Source: Micavibrio aeruginosavorus
GTDB taxonomy: Bacteria; Pseudomonadota; Alphaproteobacteria; Micavibrionales; Micavibrionaceae
Assembly (NCBI GenBank): GCA_016432265.1
Contig: CP066681.1
Coordinates: forward strand, 2,010,342 to 2,074,341
DNA: 64,000 nucleotides
Reading direction: 5' to 3'
Below the pieces are notes generated by a model. It ran no database searches and had not been told where the DNA came from. It saw only the letters and a program-made list of their open reading frames with translations. Position 1 is the stretch's first letter. Each line of letters begins with the position of its first letter. Shown piece by piece: positions 9,101 through 17,051 of this stretch. A program made the position numbers and the translations under genes.

Positions 9101-9697
9101 CTAGTCAACTAGTTCGGTGTCCCAGTACAGAAAATCCCGCCAACTTTCATGCAGAAAATTGGGCGGGAACTTTCTTCCGTGATCCTGGAGCTCGTACACC
9201 GTCGGCTGTCTCGGCTCGCTGCGGGGATACATGCCGCATTCATACGGCATATAACTCCCTTTGAGCAGGTTGCAGTCATGACAGGCTGTGACGATATTGT
9301 CCCAGGATGTTCTGCCACCGCGCGATTTCGGGATCACATGATCGAACGTCAGATCGTTCGTCTTGAATGAATCACCGCAATACTGGCATTCCCAGTGGTC
9401 GCGCAGAAAAACGTTAAATCTTGTAAAGGCGGGTTTGCGAGCGGAAGGAACATATTCTTTTAAGGCCAGCACGCTCGGCAGCTTCATCTCCTGCGTCGGC
9501 GAACGCACAATCCGTTCATATTCCGAAATCACCACGACTGATTCGCGAAAAATGGCCTTCACAGCTTCCTGCCAAGGCCATACCGACAACGGAAAATACG
9601 ACAAGGGCCGAAAGTCCGCATTCAATATCAGCGCGGGGCACTGTTCGAGAGGTCTGCTCAGGCTACTACTGTTATAAGTACGCTCCATCATGTCCAT
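9101..9697 (-). CDS. HNH endonuclease family protein
   Basis: About 198 residues. The C-terminal half has the HNH nuclease signature: CQYC, then LTFDHVIPKSRGG, then NIVTACHDCN, which together give the two zinc-binding CxxC pairs and the catalytic His/Asn residues. The N-terminus (LILNADFRPLSYFPLSVWPW) matches the widespread chromosomal HNH family of alphaproteobacteria, not a homing or phage HNH enzyme. ATG 9697 is only one base from the AGAAGGAG, so ATG 9691 or 9688 is the more likely start. The cellular role of this family is not established. It lies alone between a membrane-protein gene and a long regulatory gap. Confidence 0.85.
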   Translation of the reverse strand: MDMMERTYNSSSLSRPLEQCPALILNADFRPLSYFPLSVWPWQEAVKAIFRESVVVISEYERIVRSPTQEMKLPSVLALKEYVPSARKPAFTRFNVFLRDHWECQYCGDSFKTNDLTFDHVIPKSRGGRTSWDNIVTACHDCNLLKGSYMPYECGMYPRSEPRQPTVYELQDHGRKFPPNFLHESWRDFLYWDTELVD

Positions 9698-10156
9698 GCT
9701 CCTTCTGCAACCCGCTGGCTGCGGGGGAGACCCCCATGAAGGCTTGCCGTTTTGGCATGATGTGCCGCTTTTCCGCGAGGGTCTCGCTGTGCACCTTTTA
9801 TATTAAACATTGTATCGCAGTTTCGGGTTGCGTTACACAATTTTGGTTAAGATTTCGTTGCTGCGATGCATAAATTATGTTAAATATTTCACGAAACATT
9901 CTTGCCTTGAAATATAATTACATAACTTAAAAGAAGGTTAAAATTTTCAATAACATAGCTTCTATCCACACCTCCTCAAACCAGGGCGATCAGAAGCCTT
10001 GTGCACGCCGGGACTTTGGTTATCCTGAAACGGCTTCGCTTCTTTCCGTGCGGCGCTTAATGAAATGTTGAGACACAGCGCGTTACATTAATAAAGGGGG
10101 AATTTATTCGCCCCCAAAGGCATTTAAGGGGCTTTGAAGGGGATGCTGCGAAACCG
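9698..10156. other. Regulatory gap between HNH gene and RCC1-repeat gene
   Basis: No gene is supported. The 9800-9960 stretch is AT-rich and contains a perfect TTAA-N7-TTAA (9927-9941). Two small perfect stems are present: GGGGG-aga-CCCCC at 9723-9735 near the HNH start, and GGGGG/CCCCC arms at 10096-10115 about 45 nt before the RCC1 start codon. The second could affect translation or transcription of the RCC1 gene; that is speculative. Confidence 0.5.
9927..9941. promoter_or_regulatory. Candidate CtrA box TTAA-N7-TTAA
   Basis: TTAA (9927-9930), seven bases (aagaagg), TTAA (9938-9941) matches the consensus of the alphaproteobacterial master regulator CtrA exactly. It sits in the divergent gap between the HNH gene and the RCC1 gene. 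CckA, which feeds phosphate to CtrA, is encoded in this window. AT-rich context makes a chance match possible. Confidence 0.5.
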
Positions 10157-13100
10157 ATGATCCGTTACCTAGGTGCATTGCTGGCCCTGATATATATCTG
10201 GCTGCCCTCTTCGGCCTGGGCGGCCTGCAGCAACCCATCCGGCACCGCCGGGGAAATCGTCTACAGCGCCACGCAAAAACATTTCCAGTATTGCAACGAC
10301 ACGAACTGGGTCGCGATGAACACCAAACCCGGCAGCGGCTCCGGCGGATGCGCCAACCCCGTCCTTGATGAAGGCCAAATGGTTTACAACATCGACAACC
10401 GCGTCTTGCAAGGCTGCGCCGGAAACATCCATGTCGCCATGGGGCCGGTGGGGGGGGCAGGTACCGCGACAGACTGGCTGCAAATCAGCGTGTCAACCTC
10501 ACACGCCTGCGGTATCAAAAAAGACCGCTCCGCATGGTGCTGGGGAAACGGCCTGAACGGCAGACTGGGCAACGGCAGCACCAGCGGCATTAGTGCACCG
10601 GTAGAAGTGTCAGGCAACTACACATGGAAATATATATCCGCGGGCACTTCTCATACCTGCGGCATCCAAAGCGACGATACCGCATGGTGCTGGGGCAGTG
10701 ATGGCACAGGACAACTGGGCAACGGCGCCACGTCAACGGATCAGGCAACACCCGTAGCGGTTTCAGGAGGCGGGAGCTGGTTATCCATCAGCGCCGGTCT
10801 TCTTGGAACCTGTGGCGTCAAGTCAAACGGCTCCGGATATTGCTGGGGCATGGAAATAACAGGCACACTGGGAAATGGCGGCGCGGCATCCGAAACCGTG
10901 AATGCGCCGACGGCGCTAAACGATGGCGGTGCCACCTGGAAATTCATAGCCGCACCCGGCCAGAACTCCACATGCGGTATCAAGACAAACGATACAGGAT
11001 GGTGCTGGGGATCCCAAGCTGATGGCAAACTGGGCGATGGCGTCGTTTTCGGCGGTAGCATCGTATCACCCACGGCCGTTATCGGCGGACACACCTGGAA
11101 AGCCATCAGCGTGGCCGTTACCGGCCACACCTGCGCCATAAAAAGCGACGATACGATCAGATGCTGGGGCTACGGCAGCTATGGGCAGCGGGGCGATGGA
11201 ACAACAAGCCAGGCGCAAGGAACACCCGCGCCTCTTTCCGGCGGCGGTACATGGAAGAAAATTTCTGCGGGGGGGGCATCCACCTGCGCTATAAAAAACG
11301 ACGATACGGCATGGTGCTGGGGCAATAATGGATACGGTCAAGTGGGAAACAATCAGTTCTCTACAGCAGAAACAGCGCCTGTGGCTGTCGCAGGGGGGGG
11401 GAGCTGGTCGGACATCTCTATCGCAAGCAACGCAACCTGCGGCATTAAAATTGGCGGCACGATGAATTGCTGGGGCGATAATACAGAGGGCGTCCTTAAC
11501 TACAACGCAACAACCTCCGCCACATCCCCTCTAGGGGTGGACGATATGGGGCCGTGGCAAGCCATATCCGGTGGATCCAAACACAGTTGTGGGATAAAGA
11601 GTGACGGCTCCCTTTGGTGCTGGGGTTATAATACCACAGGGCAGTTGGGAAACAACTCCATACTCTCCAGCAATATTCCCGTGCCCGTGAACGGGGGCGG
11701 CATATGGAAGGCCGTATCCCCGGGAGGAAACCATACCTGCGGGATCAAGAACGACGATACCGTCTGGTGTTGGGGAAACAACGGCAATGGCCAGTTGGGG
11801 GACAACAGCACAACGCAACGTTTGATCCCCACGGCCATCAACGGCGGCGGATCGTGGAGAAAAATAAGCGCTGGAAGTTCCCACACCTGCGGGATCAAAA
11901 GCGACGATACTCTTTGGTGCTGGGGTTATAACGGCCAGGGCCAGTTGGGGGATAACAGCACGACGCAACGTCTGATCCCCACGTCCGTCGACGGCGGCGG
12001 GTCATGGAAAACAGTTTCTGCCAGCACGTTCCTGTATCACACCTGCGGGATCAAGAGCGATGATACTCTTTGGTGCTGGGGCTACAACAGTCAGGGCCAG
12101 TTGGGGGACAACAGCACAACGCAACGTCTGATCCCCACGGCCATCAACGGCGGCGGGTCATGGAAAACAATAAACACGGGCTCCCAGCACAGTTGCGGTA
12201 CGAAAAGCGACGACACGACATGGTGCTGGGGGCTGAATATTAGTGGCCAGTTAGGGGATAACAGCACGACGCAACGTCTGATCCCCACGGCCATCAACGG
12301 CGGCGGGTCATGGAAGGCCGTTTTTACAGGGAACAGTTATACCTGCGGGATCAGGAGCGACAACACTGCATGGTGCTGGGGCTATAACGGTCAAGGCCAA
12401 TTGGGAGACAACAGCACAACGCAACGCGTGGTTCCCACGCTGGTCACAGGGGGCATGACATGGATCGACTTATCCGCCGGAGACTCCCATACCTGCGGCA
12501 TATCAAATTCATCACAGGCATTATGCTGGGGATGGGGAGCATGGGGGCAACTCGGTGATGCGTCATCCGGCTATATGGCTACGCCACAACCGACAGATTG
12601 CGGCTCTCCGGCAGGGCCGCCCGGAGCCATCGTCTACAACTCCACCGAAAGCGTGCTTGAATATTGTGATGGCGCGGGCTGGGTAGGCATCACATCCAGC
12701 GGTTCTCAGGCCCCTGCCGATCCCTGCGCGGGATCGCCGTCTCCGGGTACGGTTTGTGATGACGGCAGCATATATGCCGGACTATCACCGGATGGCAACG
12801 TGAAAATGTTCACAACAAGATGCGATCACGGCCAGAGCTGGAACGGAACGATTTGCACTGGATTTAGATCGGTTCATGCCTACAGCGATCCATTTGCCGG
12901 AGGGTATACCGATACAGCCATCGTAAACTGCGCCACCAGCGGAGCATGCGATGCGCTGGGTGAAGCCAACACGGCGACTCTTGTAGCGACTGACGCCGAC
13001 CCGGGTACACCGGGATTCCAAAACCATGATGCGGCTTCTGCATGTGACCTTCTCAGTATGAATGGCCGTACAGACTGGTATCTGCCGGCTGTCCCTGAAG

Positions 13101-13273
13101 CAACGGTTCTGTATACAAACCGCGCAGCCATCGGCGGCTTTGATGCGGCTGGCACCTATTGGAGCTCCTCGGAAGCGGATACCAATAATGCCTGGGAGAC
13201 AGCTTTTGCTTCAGGCACCGCCAATCAAAATGATAAGATAAATATCTCTTACCTGCGCTGCGTCAGGAAATAG
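10157..13273 (+). CDS. Secreted RCC1-repeat protein with 14 Cys-paired repeats and DUF1566-like C-terminus
   Basis: A 1038-residue protein. Residues 1-22 are a Sec signal peptide ending AWA|A. Two short modules (GEIVYSATQKHFQYC and GQMVYNIDNRVLQGC) follow. Next come 14 tandem RCC1/BLIP-II-type repeats of about 50 residues, each with W..(I/V)S....(H/S)(T/S)C(G/A)IK.....(W)CWG....GQLG. Fourteen would fit two seven-bladed propellers. Every repeat has two Cys spaced about 11 apart. Another GAIVYNSTESVLEYC module and a DUF1566/Lcl-like C-terminal domain (GRTDWYLPAVPE, YWSSSEADTNNAWE) close the protein. Repeats 9-13 are nearly identical in DNA, pointing to recent amplification. It is exported; surface or binding function is inferred. 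Confidence 0.88.
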   Translation: MIRYLGALLALIYIWLPSSAWAACSNPSGTAGEIVYSATQKHFQYCNDTNWVAMNTKPGSGSGGCANPVLDEGQMVYNIDNRVLQGCAGNIHVAMGPVGGAGTATDWLQISVSTSHACGIKKDRSAWCWGNGLNGRLGNGSTSGISAPVEVSGNYTWKYISAGTSHTCGIQSDDTAWCWGSDGTGQLGNGATSTDQATPVAVSGGGSWLSISAGLLGTCGVKSNGSGYCWGMEITGTLGNGGAASETVNAPTALNDGGATWKFIAAPGQNSTCGIKTNDTGWCWGSQADGKLGDGVVFGGSIVSPTAVIGGHTWKAISVAVTGHTCAIKSDDTIRCWGYGSYGQRGDGTTSQAQGTPAPLSGGGTWKKISAGGASTCAIKNDDTAWCWGNNGYGQVGNNQFSTAETAPVAVAGGGSWSDISIASNATCGIKIGGTMNCWGDNTEGVLNYNATTSATSPLGVDDMGPWQAISGGSKHSCGIKSDGSLWCWGYNTTGQLGNNSILSSNIPVPVNGGGIWKAVSPGGNHTCGIKNDDTVWCWGNNGNGQLGDNSTTQRLIPTAINGGGSWRKISAGSSHTCGIKSDDTLWCWGYNGQGQLGDNSTTQRLIPTSVDGGGSWKTVSASTFLYHTCGIKSDDTLWCWGYNSQGQLGDNSTTQRLIPTAINGGGSWKTINTGSQHSCGTKSDDTTWCWGLNISGQLGDNSTTQRLIPTAINGGGSWKAVFTGNSYTCGIRSDNTAWCWGYNGQGQLGDNSTTQRVVPTLVTGGMTWIDLSAGDSHTCGISNSSQALCWGWGAWGQLGDASSGYMATPQPTDCGSPAGPPGAIVYNSTESVLEYCDGAGWVGITSSGSQAPADPCAGSPSPGTVCDDGSIYAGLSPDGNVKMFTTRCDHGQSWNGTICTGFRSVHAYSDPFAGGYTDTAIVNCATSGACDALGEANTATLVATDADPGTPGFQNHDAASACDLLSMNGRTDWYLPAVPEATVLYTNRAAIGGFDAAGTYWSSSEADTNNAWETAFASGTANQNDKINISYLRCVRK
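11780..12450 (+). repeat. Tandem 150-156 bp repeats inside the RCC1 gene
   Basis: Five units share an almost invariant stretch encoding GQLGDNSTTQRLIPT (starting near 11801, 11951, 12107, 12257 and 12407). The spacing is 150 or 156 bp, so changes in copy number keep the frame. Silent differences between units are few, which indicates recent duplication or gene conversion. Confidence 0.85.
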
Positions 13274-13277
13274 CTTT

Positions 13278-13928
13278 TCAGGCCAAGACCTTTTCCAAAA
13301 ACTCCCGCGCATCCCTGATTCCGCGCATATCGATCGAATGCGGCAGCATCGGCGTCACGCCCCCGGAAACCGGGAACCCCGCCGATTCCAGCTTATCCCT
13401 GGCGTGGTAGTAGGCGGTCACCGGCACCACCATATCCGCCATGCCGTGAATCAGGAGAACGGGTGGCTTGTGCAATGCCGCCATATCCGTATCGGCGTCT
13501 TCAATGAAAGCCCCGGAATAAGCGACAATCCCGGCGAGTTTTCCGGGCAGGCGCGGCCCTGCATACAAGCTCATCATCGTGCCTTGCGAGAACCCGACAA
13601 GGGCCACTTTCTCATACGGGATGCCATATTTCCGTGCCTGAGATTCGATAAAGTCGGTCAGGATCGGCGTCGCATCGCGCACGCCTTGCAAGATGGCTTC
13701 CGGTGTCCATTCCTGCAGACTGAACCACTGATACCCCATCGGGGCCATATCGCAATGAAACGGCGCATCGGGCGACACGAACACTGAATCCGGCAAGGCG
13801 GATGCATATTCAGGGGCCAACCCCAGCAAATCCTGCCCGTTTGCCCCCAGACCATGCAGCAGGATCACCAGACTGGCAGGCGGTTTGCCGGATACGGGGC
13901 CATAAGTATAAGTGCGCAATTCATCCAT
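13278..13928 (-). CDS. Alpha/beta-hydrolase, carboxylesterase/phospholipase family
   Basis: 216 residues from ATG 13928, whose first bases overlap the stop of the upstream PAP2 gene (ATGGATGA). The family fold is clear: oxyanion-loop HGLGANGQDL near the start, nucleophile elbow GFSQG, the acid in GMADMVVP and the catalytic His in MLPHSID near the end. This group (YpfH/carboxylesterase 2-like) hydrolyses short-chain or lysophospholipid esters. The tight overlap with a PAP2 phosphatase suggests translation coupling and a shared role in lipid turnover, which is inference. An in-frame extension to 14114 is antisense to nothing useful and lies inside the PAP2 gene, so it was rejected as the start. 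Confidence 0.88.
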   Translation of the reverse strand: MDELRTYTYGPVSGKPPASLVILLHGLGANGQDLLGLAPEYASALPDSVFVSPDAPFHCDMAPMGYQWFSLQEWTPEAILQGVRDATPILTDFIESQARKYGIPYEKVALVGFSQGTMMSLYAGPRLPGKLAGIVAYSGAFIEDADTDMAALHKPPVLLIHGMADMVVPVTAYYHARDKLESAGFPVSGGVTPMLPHSIDMRGIRDAREFLEKVLA

Positions 13929-15042
13929 GTTTATGCTCGCCTTTCCGGAAAAACCGCCCTGTTGCCTTCCAGAGCAGATAGGTAGTGATAATCGAGAAAT
14001 ACCCGTCAATGGCATAATGCCAGCCAAGATGGACAGATCCCACCATAATGATCGCAAGGTAGATGGTAAAAAACACCCCCAAAACCCGGTTGGTTCGCCA
14101 GCCCAGCAAGGCATTCAGGAAGGCCACAGAAACATGCATGCTGGGAAATGCAGAGATACCCGAGAACAAGGCTGTTTTTTTTGCATCATAAGCGTGCAGC
14201 AAATAATCCATCGCAAAGAGGTCGTAAACCTTGCTGGTCTTGTCGGTTTCGTGCAGGAATTGCATGAGCGCATCGTACGGGTTTTCCAAATCAGGATAGA
14301 AGTAATCATAAAAGCACGGCCCAGCCGATGAAAAAATCAGGGCAAAGACAAAGCCGTTCACAATCCATGTCAGCAACATCGTAATAAAGAATTGCGCGCG
14401 TAGTTGCGGCCGCGAAAGGGTGAAAGCCTGCCAGAAGATCACCATATATTTGCTGAAAAACCACGTTTTATAAAAAAAGCTGATCACCGTGGTCACCAAA
14501 GCCGCCCCCAAGGCCGGGTGCAGCCACTCCCACGGCTGTTTGCCGAAGTGAATCATCCGATCCCATTCCGCGAAGGCCGGATCCCATGAAAACGGGTTGA
14601 TCAGCGGCATCAGGTTCTTCGCCGATGTAAAAAAAGAAAAGAACACCGGAATTAAAATCATCACAGCCAGCCCCTGCACCACCCGGCGCGGCGTAAACCA
14701 GCGGTAGCGGAATTCCCGATACAGTGCCAGCAAAGGCCTTGCAGGGCGGTCGATCAGGCACACATACAAAATCCGGAAAAACAGGAAGGCTATGACGCTG
14801 ATCGTCAGCGTAACGTCGAAAGGCTGCAGGTAAAGAGCAGCCGTTGTAATAAACCCCGCTCCGTATTTCACAGTCAGGATTTTTATGACCAGACCGAACA
14901 GCCCGATCAAAACCGCATAAATTATAAAAAATCGGCTGCGCAAAGTCTGCCGCAACAAGGCGCGCCATGAAACTGGGGGCTGAGAATCGGCGGAAGGAGG
15001 GTGTATTTGCACGAAATTCACTCTATATTGAACATCCAGCAT
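13921..15042 (-). CDS. PAP2-family membrane phosphatase (inositolphosphotransferase-like, PAP2_3)
   Basis: About 373 residues if started at ATG 15042. No good Shine-Dalgarno is visible, so the exact start is uncertain. It has six or more membrane helices. The PAP2 signature motifs are SAFPSMHVS (motif 2) and SVHLGWHYAIDGY (motif 3), with DRPARP as a likely motif 1 remnant. The family removes or transfers phosphate head groups on lipids such as phosphatidic acid, undecaprenyl-PP or ceramide lipids. It is transcribed away from the gluQ-lpxR gene with only a 36-bp gap and overlaps the downstream esterase by 8 nt, so esterase and phosphatase form one operon. Confidence 0.85.
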   Translation of the reverse strand: MLDVQYRVNFVQIHPPSADSQPPVSWRALLRQTLRSRFFIIYAVLIGLFGLVIKILTVKYGAGFITTAALYLQPFDVTLTISVIAFLFFRILYVCLIDRPARPLLALYREFRYRWFTPRRVVQGLAVMILIPVFFSFFTSAKNLMPLINPFSWDPAFAEWDRMIHFGKQPWEWLHPALGAALVTTVISFFYKTWFFSKYMVIFWQAFTLSRPQLRAQFFITMLLTWIVNGFVFALIFSSAGPCFYDYFYPDLENPYDALMQFLHETDKTSKVYDLFAMDYLLHAYDAKKTALFSGISAFPSMHVSVAFLNALLGWRTNRVLGVFFTIYLAIIMVGSVHLGWHYAIDGYFSIITTYLLWKATGRFFRKGEHKHG

Positions 15043-15078
15043 AGATTTGAGGAAAATCACTGACAGATCAAGCCTTTC

Positions 15079-16983
15079 ATGACCGCTCCGGCAAATAAAA
15101 ACATGGTTGTCACACGTTTTGCCCCTTCCCCGACAGGATGGCTGCATCTCGGGCACGCTTACTCTGCCGTTTTTGCCCATAACAAAGCCAAAGAGGCCGG
15201 AGGCCGCTTTCTGCTCAGGATCGAGGATATTGATCCGACCCGCTGCACAGCCCCGTTCGAAAATGGCATATACGAAGATTTGCACTGGCTCGGGTTGCGC
15301 TGGGAGGAACCGGTGCGCCGCCAATCCGATTACATGGACGATTTCAAGGCCGCGCTCTCCCGCCTGCACGAAAGGGGGCTGCTCTATCCTTGCTTCTGTT
15401 CCCGGAAAGACATTCAGGAAGAAATCGCGCGCTCGGGCTATGCCCCGCACGGCCCCGAAGGCATGCTCTATCCCGGCACCTGCCGCCACTTGAGCGCTGA
15501 CGAGCAAGCCCAGAAAATGCAATCCGGAATTCCTTACGCGTTCCGCCTTGACATGGCCAAGGCTCTTGCCTGCGTGAAAGGGCCCCTCTTTTGGCATGAT
15601 CGCGAAAAAGGCGAACAACGCGCCACGCCGGGCATCCTTGGCGATGTGGTTCTGGCGCGCAAGGACGTCGCCACCAGCTATCACTTAAGCGTCACGGTCG
15701 ACGATCATCTGCAGGGCGTAACCTTGGTCACACGCGGGGAAGACCTCTTCTACGCCACGCATCTGCATCGGTTGCTACAACATCTGCTGGATCTAAACGT
15801 GCCGGACTATCATCACCATGGCTTGATGCTGGATGATCAAGGCAAACGCTTCGCCAAACGAAATCAGTCCGTCACCTTGCGGCATTTGCGCGAGGTTGAA
15901 AAAAAATCACCGCAAGATGTGATGAAGGTCACCGGAATTTACCTTTTATCTATGGCCGCCGTATTTTTTATCATGACAGTTCCGGCAAACGCCCAGACCC
16001 CGGCTGAGGATCCCCCCGCGACGCTGGAACAGCAAGCTACCCGGCAAGTCCTGCGTTCCCCTAAGAAAAGTTTTGTTACCTTCTCTCTTGAGAACGATTC
16101 CATCGGCAGCGGTCGCGATGAAGATTACACGAATGGCACGCGCATCACCTATTTCGACGCGCAGGCGGCCGTGCCGGATATCATCCATAGCGTTGCCGGA
16201 CATATACCGACATTCTCCATCAACCAGACGACCAGCGTCTTCTATACCCTTGGGCAAAACCTGTATACACCTTCGGATATCACAATCCGCGAGGACGTCC
16301 CCGGCGACCGGCCATGGGCCGCCTGGCTGTACCTCTCGGCGGGGTTGGTGACCGTAACCGACAATCATGCCGACGAACTGGAGCTGACCGCCGGGATCGT
16401 CGGCCCTGCCGCCGCGGGTGAGCCTGTACAGCGCGTGGTGCACGAGATTCTCGGCGCCAGCACCCCCAAAGGATGGGACAACCAGCTACATAACGAACCC
16501 GGTCTGATAGCGTCATGGAATCGACGCTGGCCTGCAGCCTATAGCTTCTCGCAAGGCGGTTATTATGCGGCGGTCGAGCCACATATCGGCCTCACAGCCG
16601 GGAATATCTACACTTATGCCAGCAGCGGCATAACCTTTTACCTGACGCCCGACAATGGCGGCCTGCAGGATGTGCCTCCCCGGGTGCGGCCAGCCATACC
16701 CGGAACCGGTTTTTTCGCAACCCCTGACGACAGTTTCGGCTGGTATGTATTTGCTGGAATGGAGGGCCGCGCCGTCGCCCGCAATATTTTTCTCGATGGC
16801 AACAGTTTTCGCGACAGCCCGCGGATAGACAAGGAGCCTCTGGTCGGAGACGCCACACTAGGGTTGGCCGCCACGTGGGACGATATCCGCGTTTCCTACA
16901 GCGTGACCTATCGCACGCGGGAGTTTCACGGGCAGGACGAAGGCTCGCTTTTTGGCAGCGTCAGTCTTGGCTATCGCTATTAA
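15079..16983 (+). CDS. gluQ: Fused frame: glutamyl-Q tRNA(Asp) synthetase + LpxR-like lipid A deacylase
   Basis: One 634-residue open frame. Residues 1-280 are a GluQ enzyme, which glutamylates queuosine on tRNA(Asp). Key features are FAPSPTG, HLGH (23-26), the zinc-site CFC (105-107) with YPGTC (131-135) and the KMSKS-equivalent KRFAKRN (256-262); the anticodon-binding half of GltX is absent, as expected. Residues 282-306 are a signal peptide ending ANA|Q, followed by an LpxR-like outer-membrane protein. A cytosolic enzyme fused to an exported barrel is not sensible as a single polypeptide, so independent initiation, frameshifting at the A8 run (15899-15906) or a sequence error is likely. 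The GluQ assignment itself is firm. Confidence 0.85.
   Translation: MTAPANKNMVVTRFAPSPTGWLHLGHAYSAVFAHNKAKEAGGRFLLRIEDIDPTRCTAPFENGIYEDLHWLGLRWEEPVRRQSDYMDDFKAALSRLHERGLLYPCFCSRKDIQEEIARSGYAPHGPEGMLYPGTCRHLSADEQAQKMQSGIPYAFRLDMAKALACVKGPLFWHDREKGEQRATPGILGDVVLARKDVATSYHLSVTVDDHLQGVTLVTRGEDLFYATHLHRLLQHLLDLNVPDYHHHGLMLDDQGKRFAKRNQSVTLRHLREVEKKSPQDVMKVTGIYLLSMAAVFFIMTVPANAQTPAEDPPATLEQQATRQVLRSPKKSFVTFSLENDSIGSGRDEDYTNGTRITYFDAQAAVPDIIHSVAGHIPTFSINQTTSVFYTLGQNLYTPSDITIREDVPGDRPWAAWLYLSAGLVTVTDNHADELELTAGIVGPAAAGEPVQRVVHEILGASTPKGWDNQLHNEPGLIASWNRRWPAAYSFSQGGYYAAVEPHIGLTAGNIYTYASSGITFYLTPDNGGLQDVPPRVRPAIPGTGFFATPDDSFGWYVFAGMEGRAVARNIFLDGNSFRDSPRIDKEPLVGDATLGLAATWDDIRVSYSVTYRTREFHGQDEGSLFGSVSLGYRY
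15922..16983 (+). CDS. lpxR: Outer-membrane lipid A deacylase, LpxR/DUF2219 family (internal start)
   Basis: From ATG 15922 this gives 353 residues with its own signal peptide (MKVTGIYLLSMAAVFFI...ANA|Q). The mature part has LpxR-family hallmarks: SLENDSIGSG....DYTNG near the start, GQNLYTPSDI, DRPWAAWLY, and GWDNQLHNEPG, which hold the conserved Asn/Asp/Ser-His region of the calcium-dependent enzyme. It ends in an aromatic C-terminal strand (GSVSLGYRY) typical of outer-membrane barrels. LpxR removes the 3'-acyloxyacyl chain of lipid A. No clear ribosome-binding site precedes the ATG. It is currently in frame with gluQ. One fewer A in the upstream run would end gluQ at a TGATG overlapping this start. 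Confidence 0.75.
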   Translation: MKVTGIYLLSMAAVFFIMTVPANAQTPAEDPPATLEQQATRQVLRSPKKSFVTFSLENDSIGSGRDEDYTNGTRITYFDAQAAVPDIIHSVAGHIPTFSINQTTSVFYTLGQNLYTPSDITIREDVPGDRPWAAWLYLSAGLVTVTDNHADELELTAGIVGPAAAGEPVQRVVHEILGASTPKGWDNQLHNEPGLIASWNRRWPAAYSFSQGGYYAAVEPHIGLTAGNIYTYASSGITFYLTPDNGGLQDVPPRVRPAIPGTGFFATPDDSFGWYVFAGMEGRAVARNIFLDGNSFRDSPRIDKEPLVGDATLGLAATWDDIRVSYSVTYRTREFHGQDEGSLFGSVSLGYRY

Positions 16984-17035
16984 CTGCGCTTGGCACTCCG
17001 GTATCTCCATGTTATGTTGCTAATAGAGACTTTTA

Positions 17036-17046
17036 TGCCAATGGCA
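17036..17046. promoter_or_regulatory. Palindrome upstream of XRE gene
   Basis: TGCCA-A-TGGCA, a perfect 5-bp inverted repeat, lies 5 bases before the start codon of the XRE regulator. It shares the core CCAATGG with the inverted repeat just after the gene. Autoregulatory operators of XRE proteins often sit here, but a 7-bp core alone is weak evidence. Confidence 0.3.
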
Positions 17047-17051
17047 ACATT

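Noticed and set aside
11780-12450. Regular direct repeats considered as a CRISPR array
   Set aside because: The repeats are coding, 150-156 bp long and translate into RCC1 blades; there are no short repeats with unique spacers.
13929-14114. N-terminal extension of the esterase
   Set aside because: The extra 62 codons lie inside the PAP2 coding region and lack similarity to the hydrolase family; the start at 13928 fits the family length.
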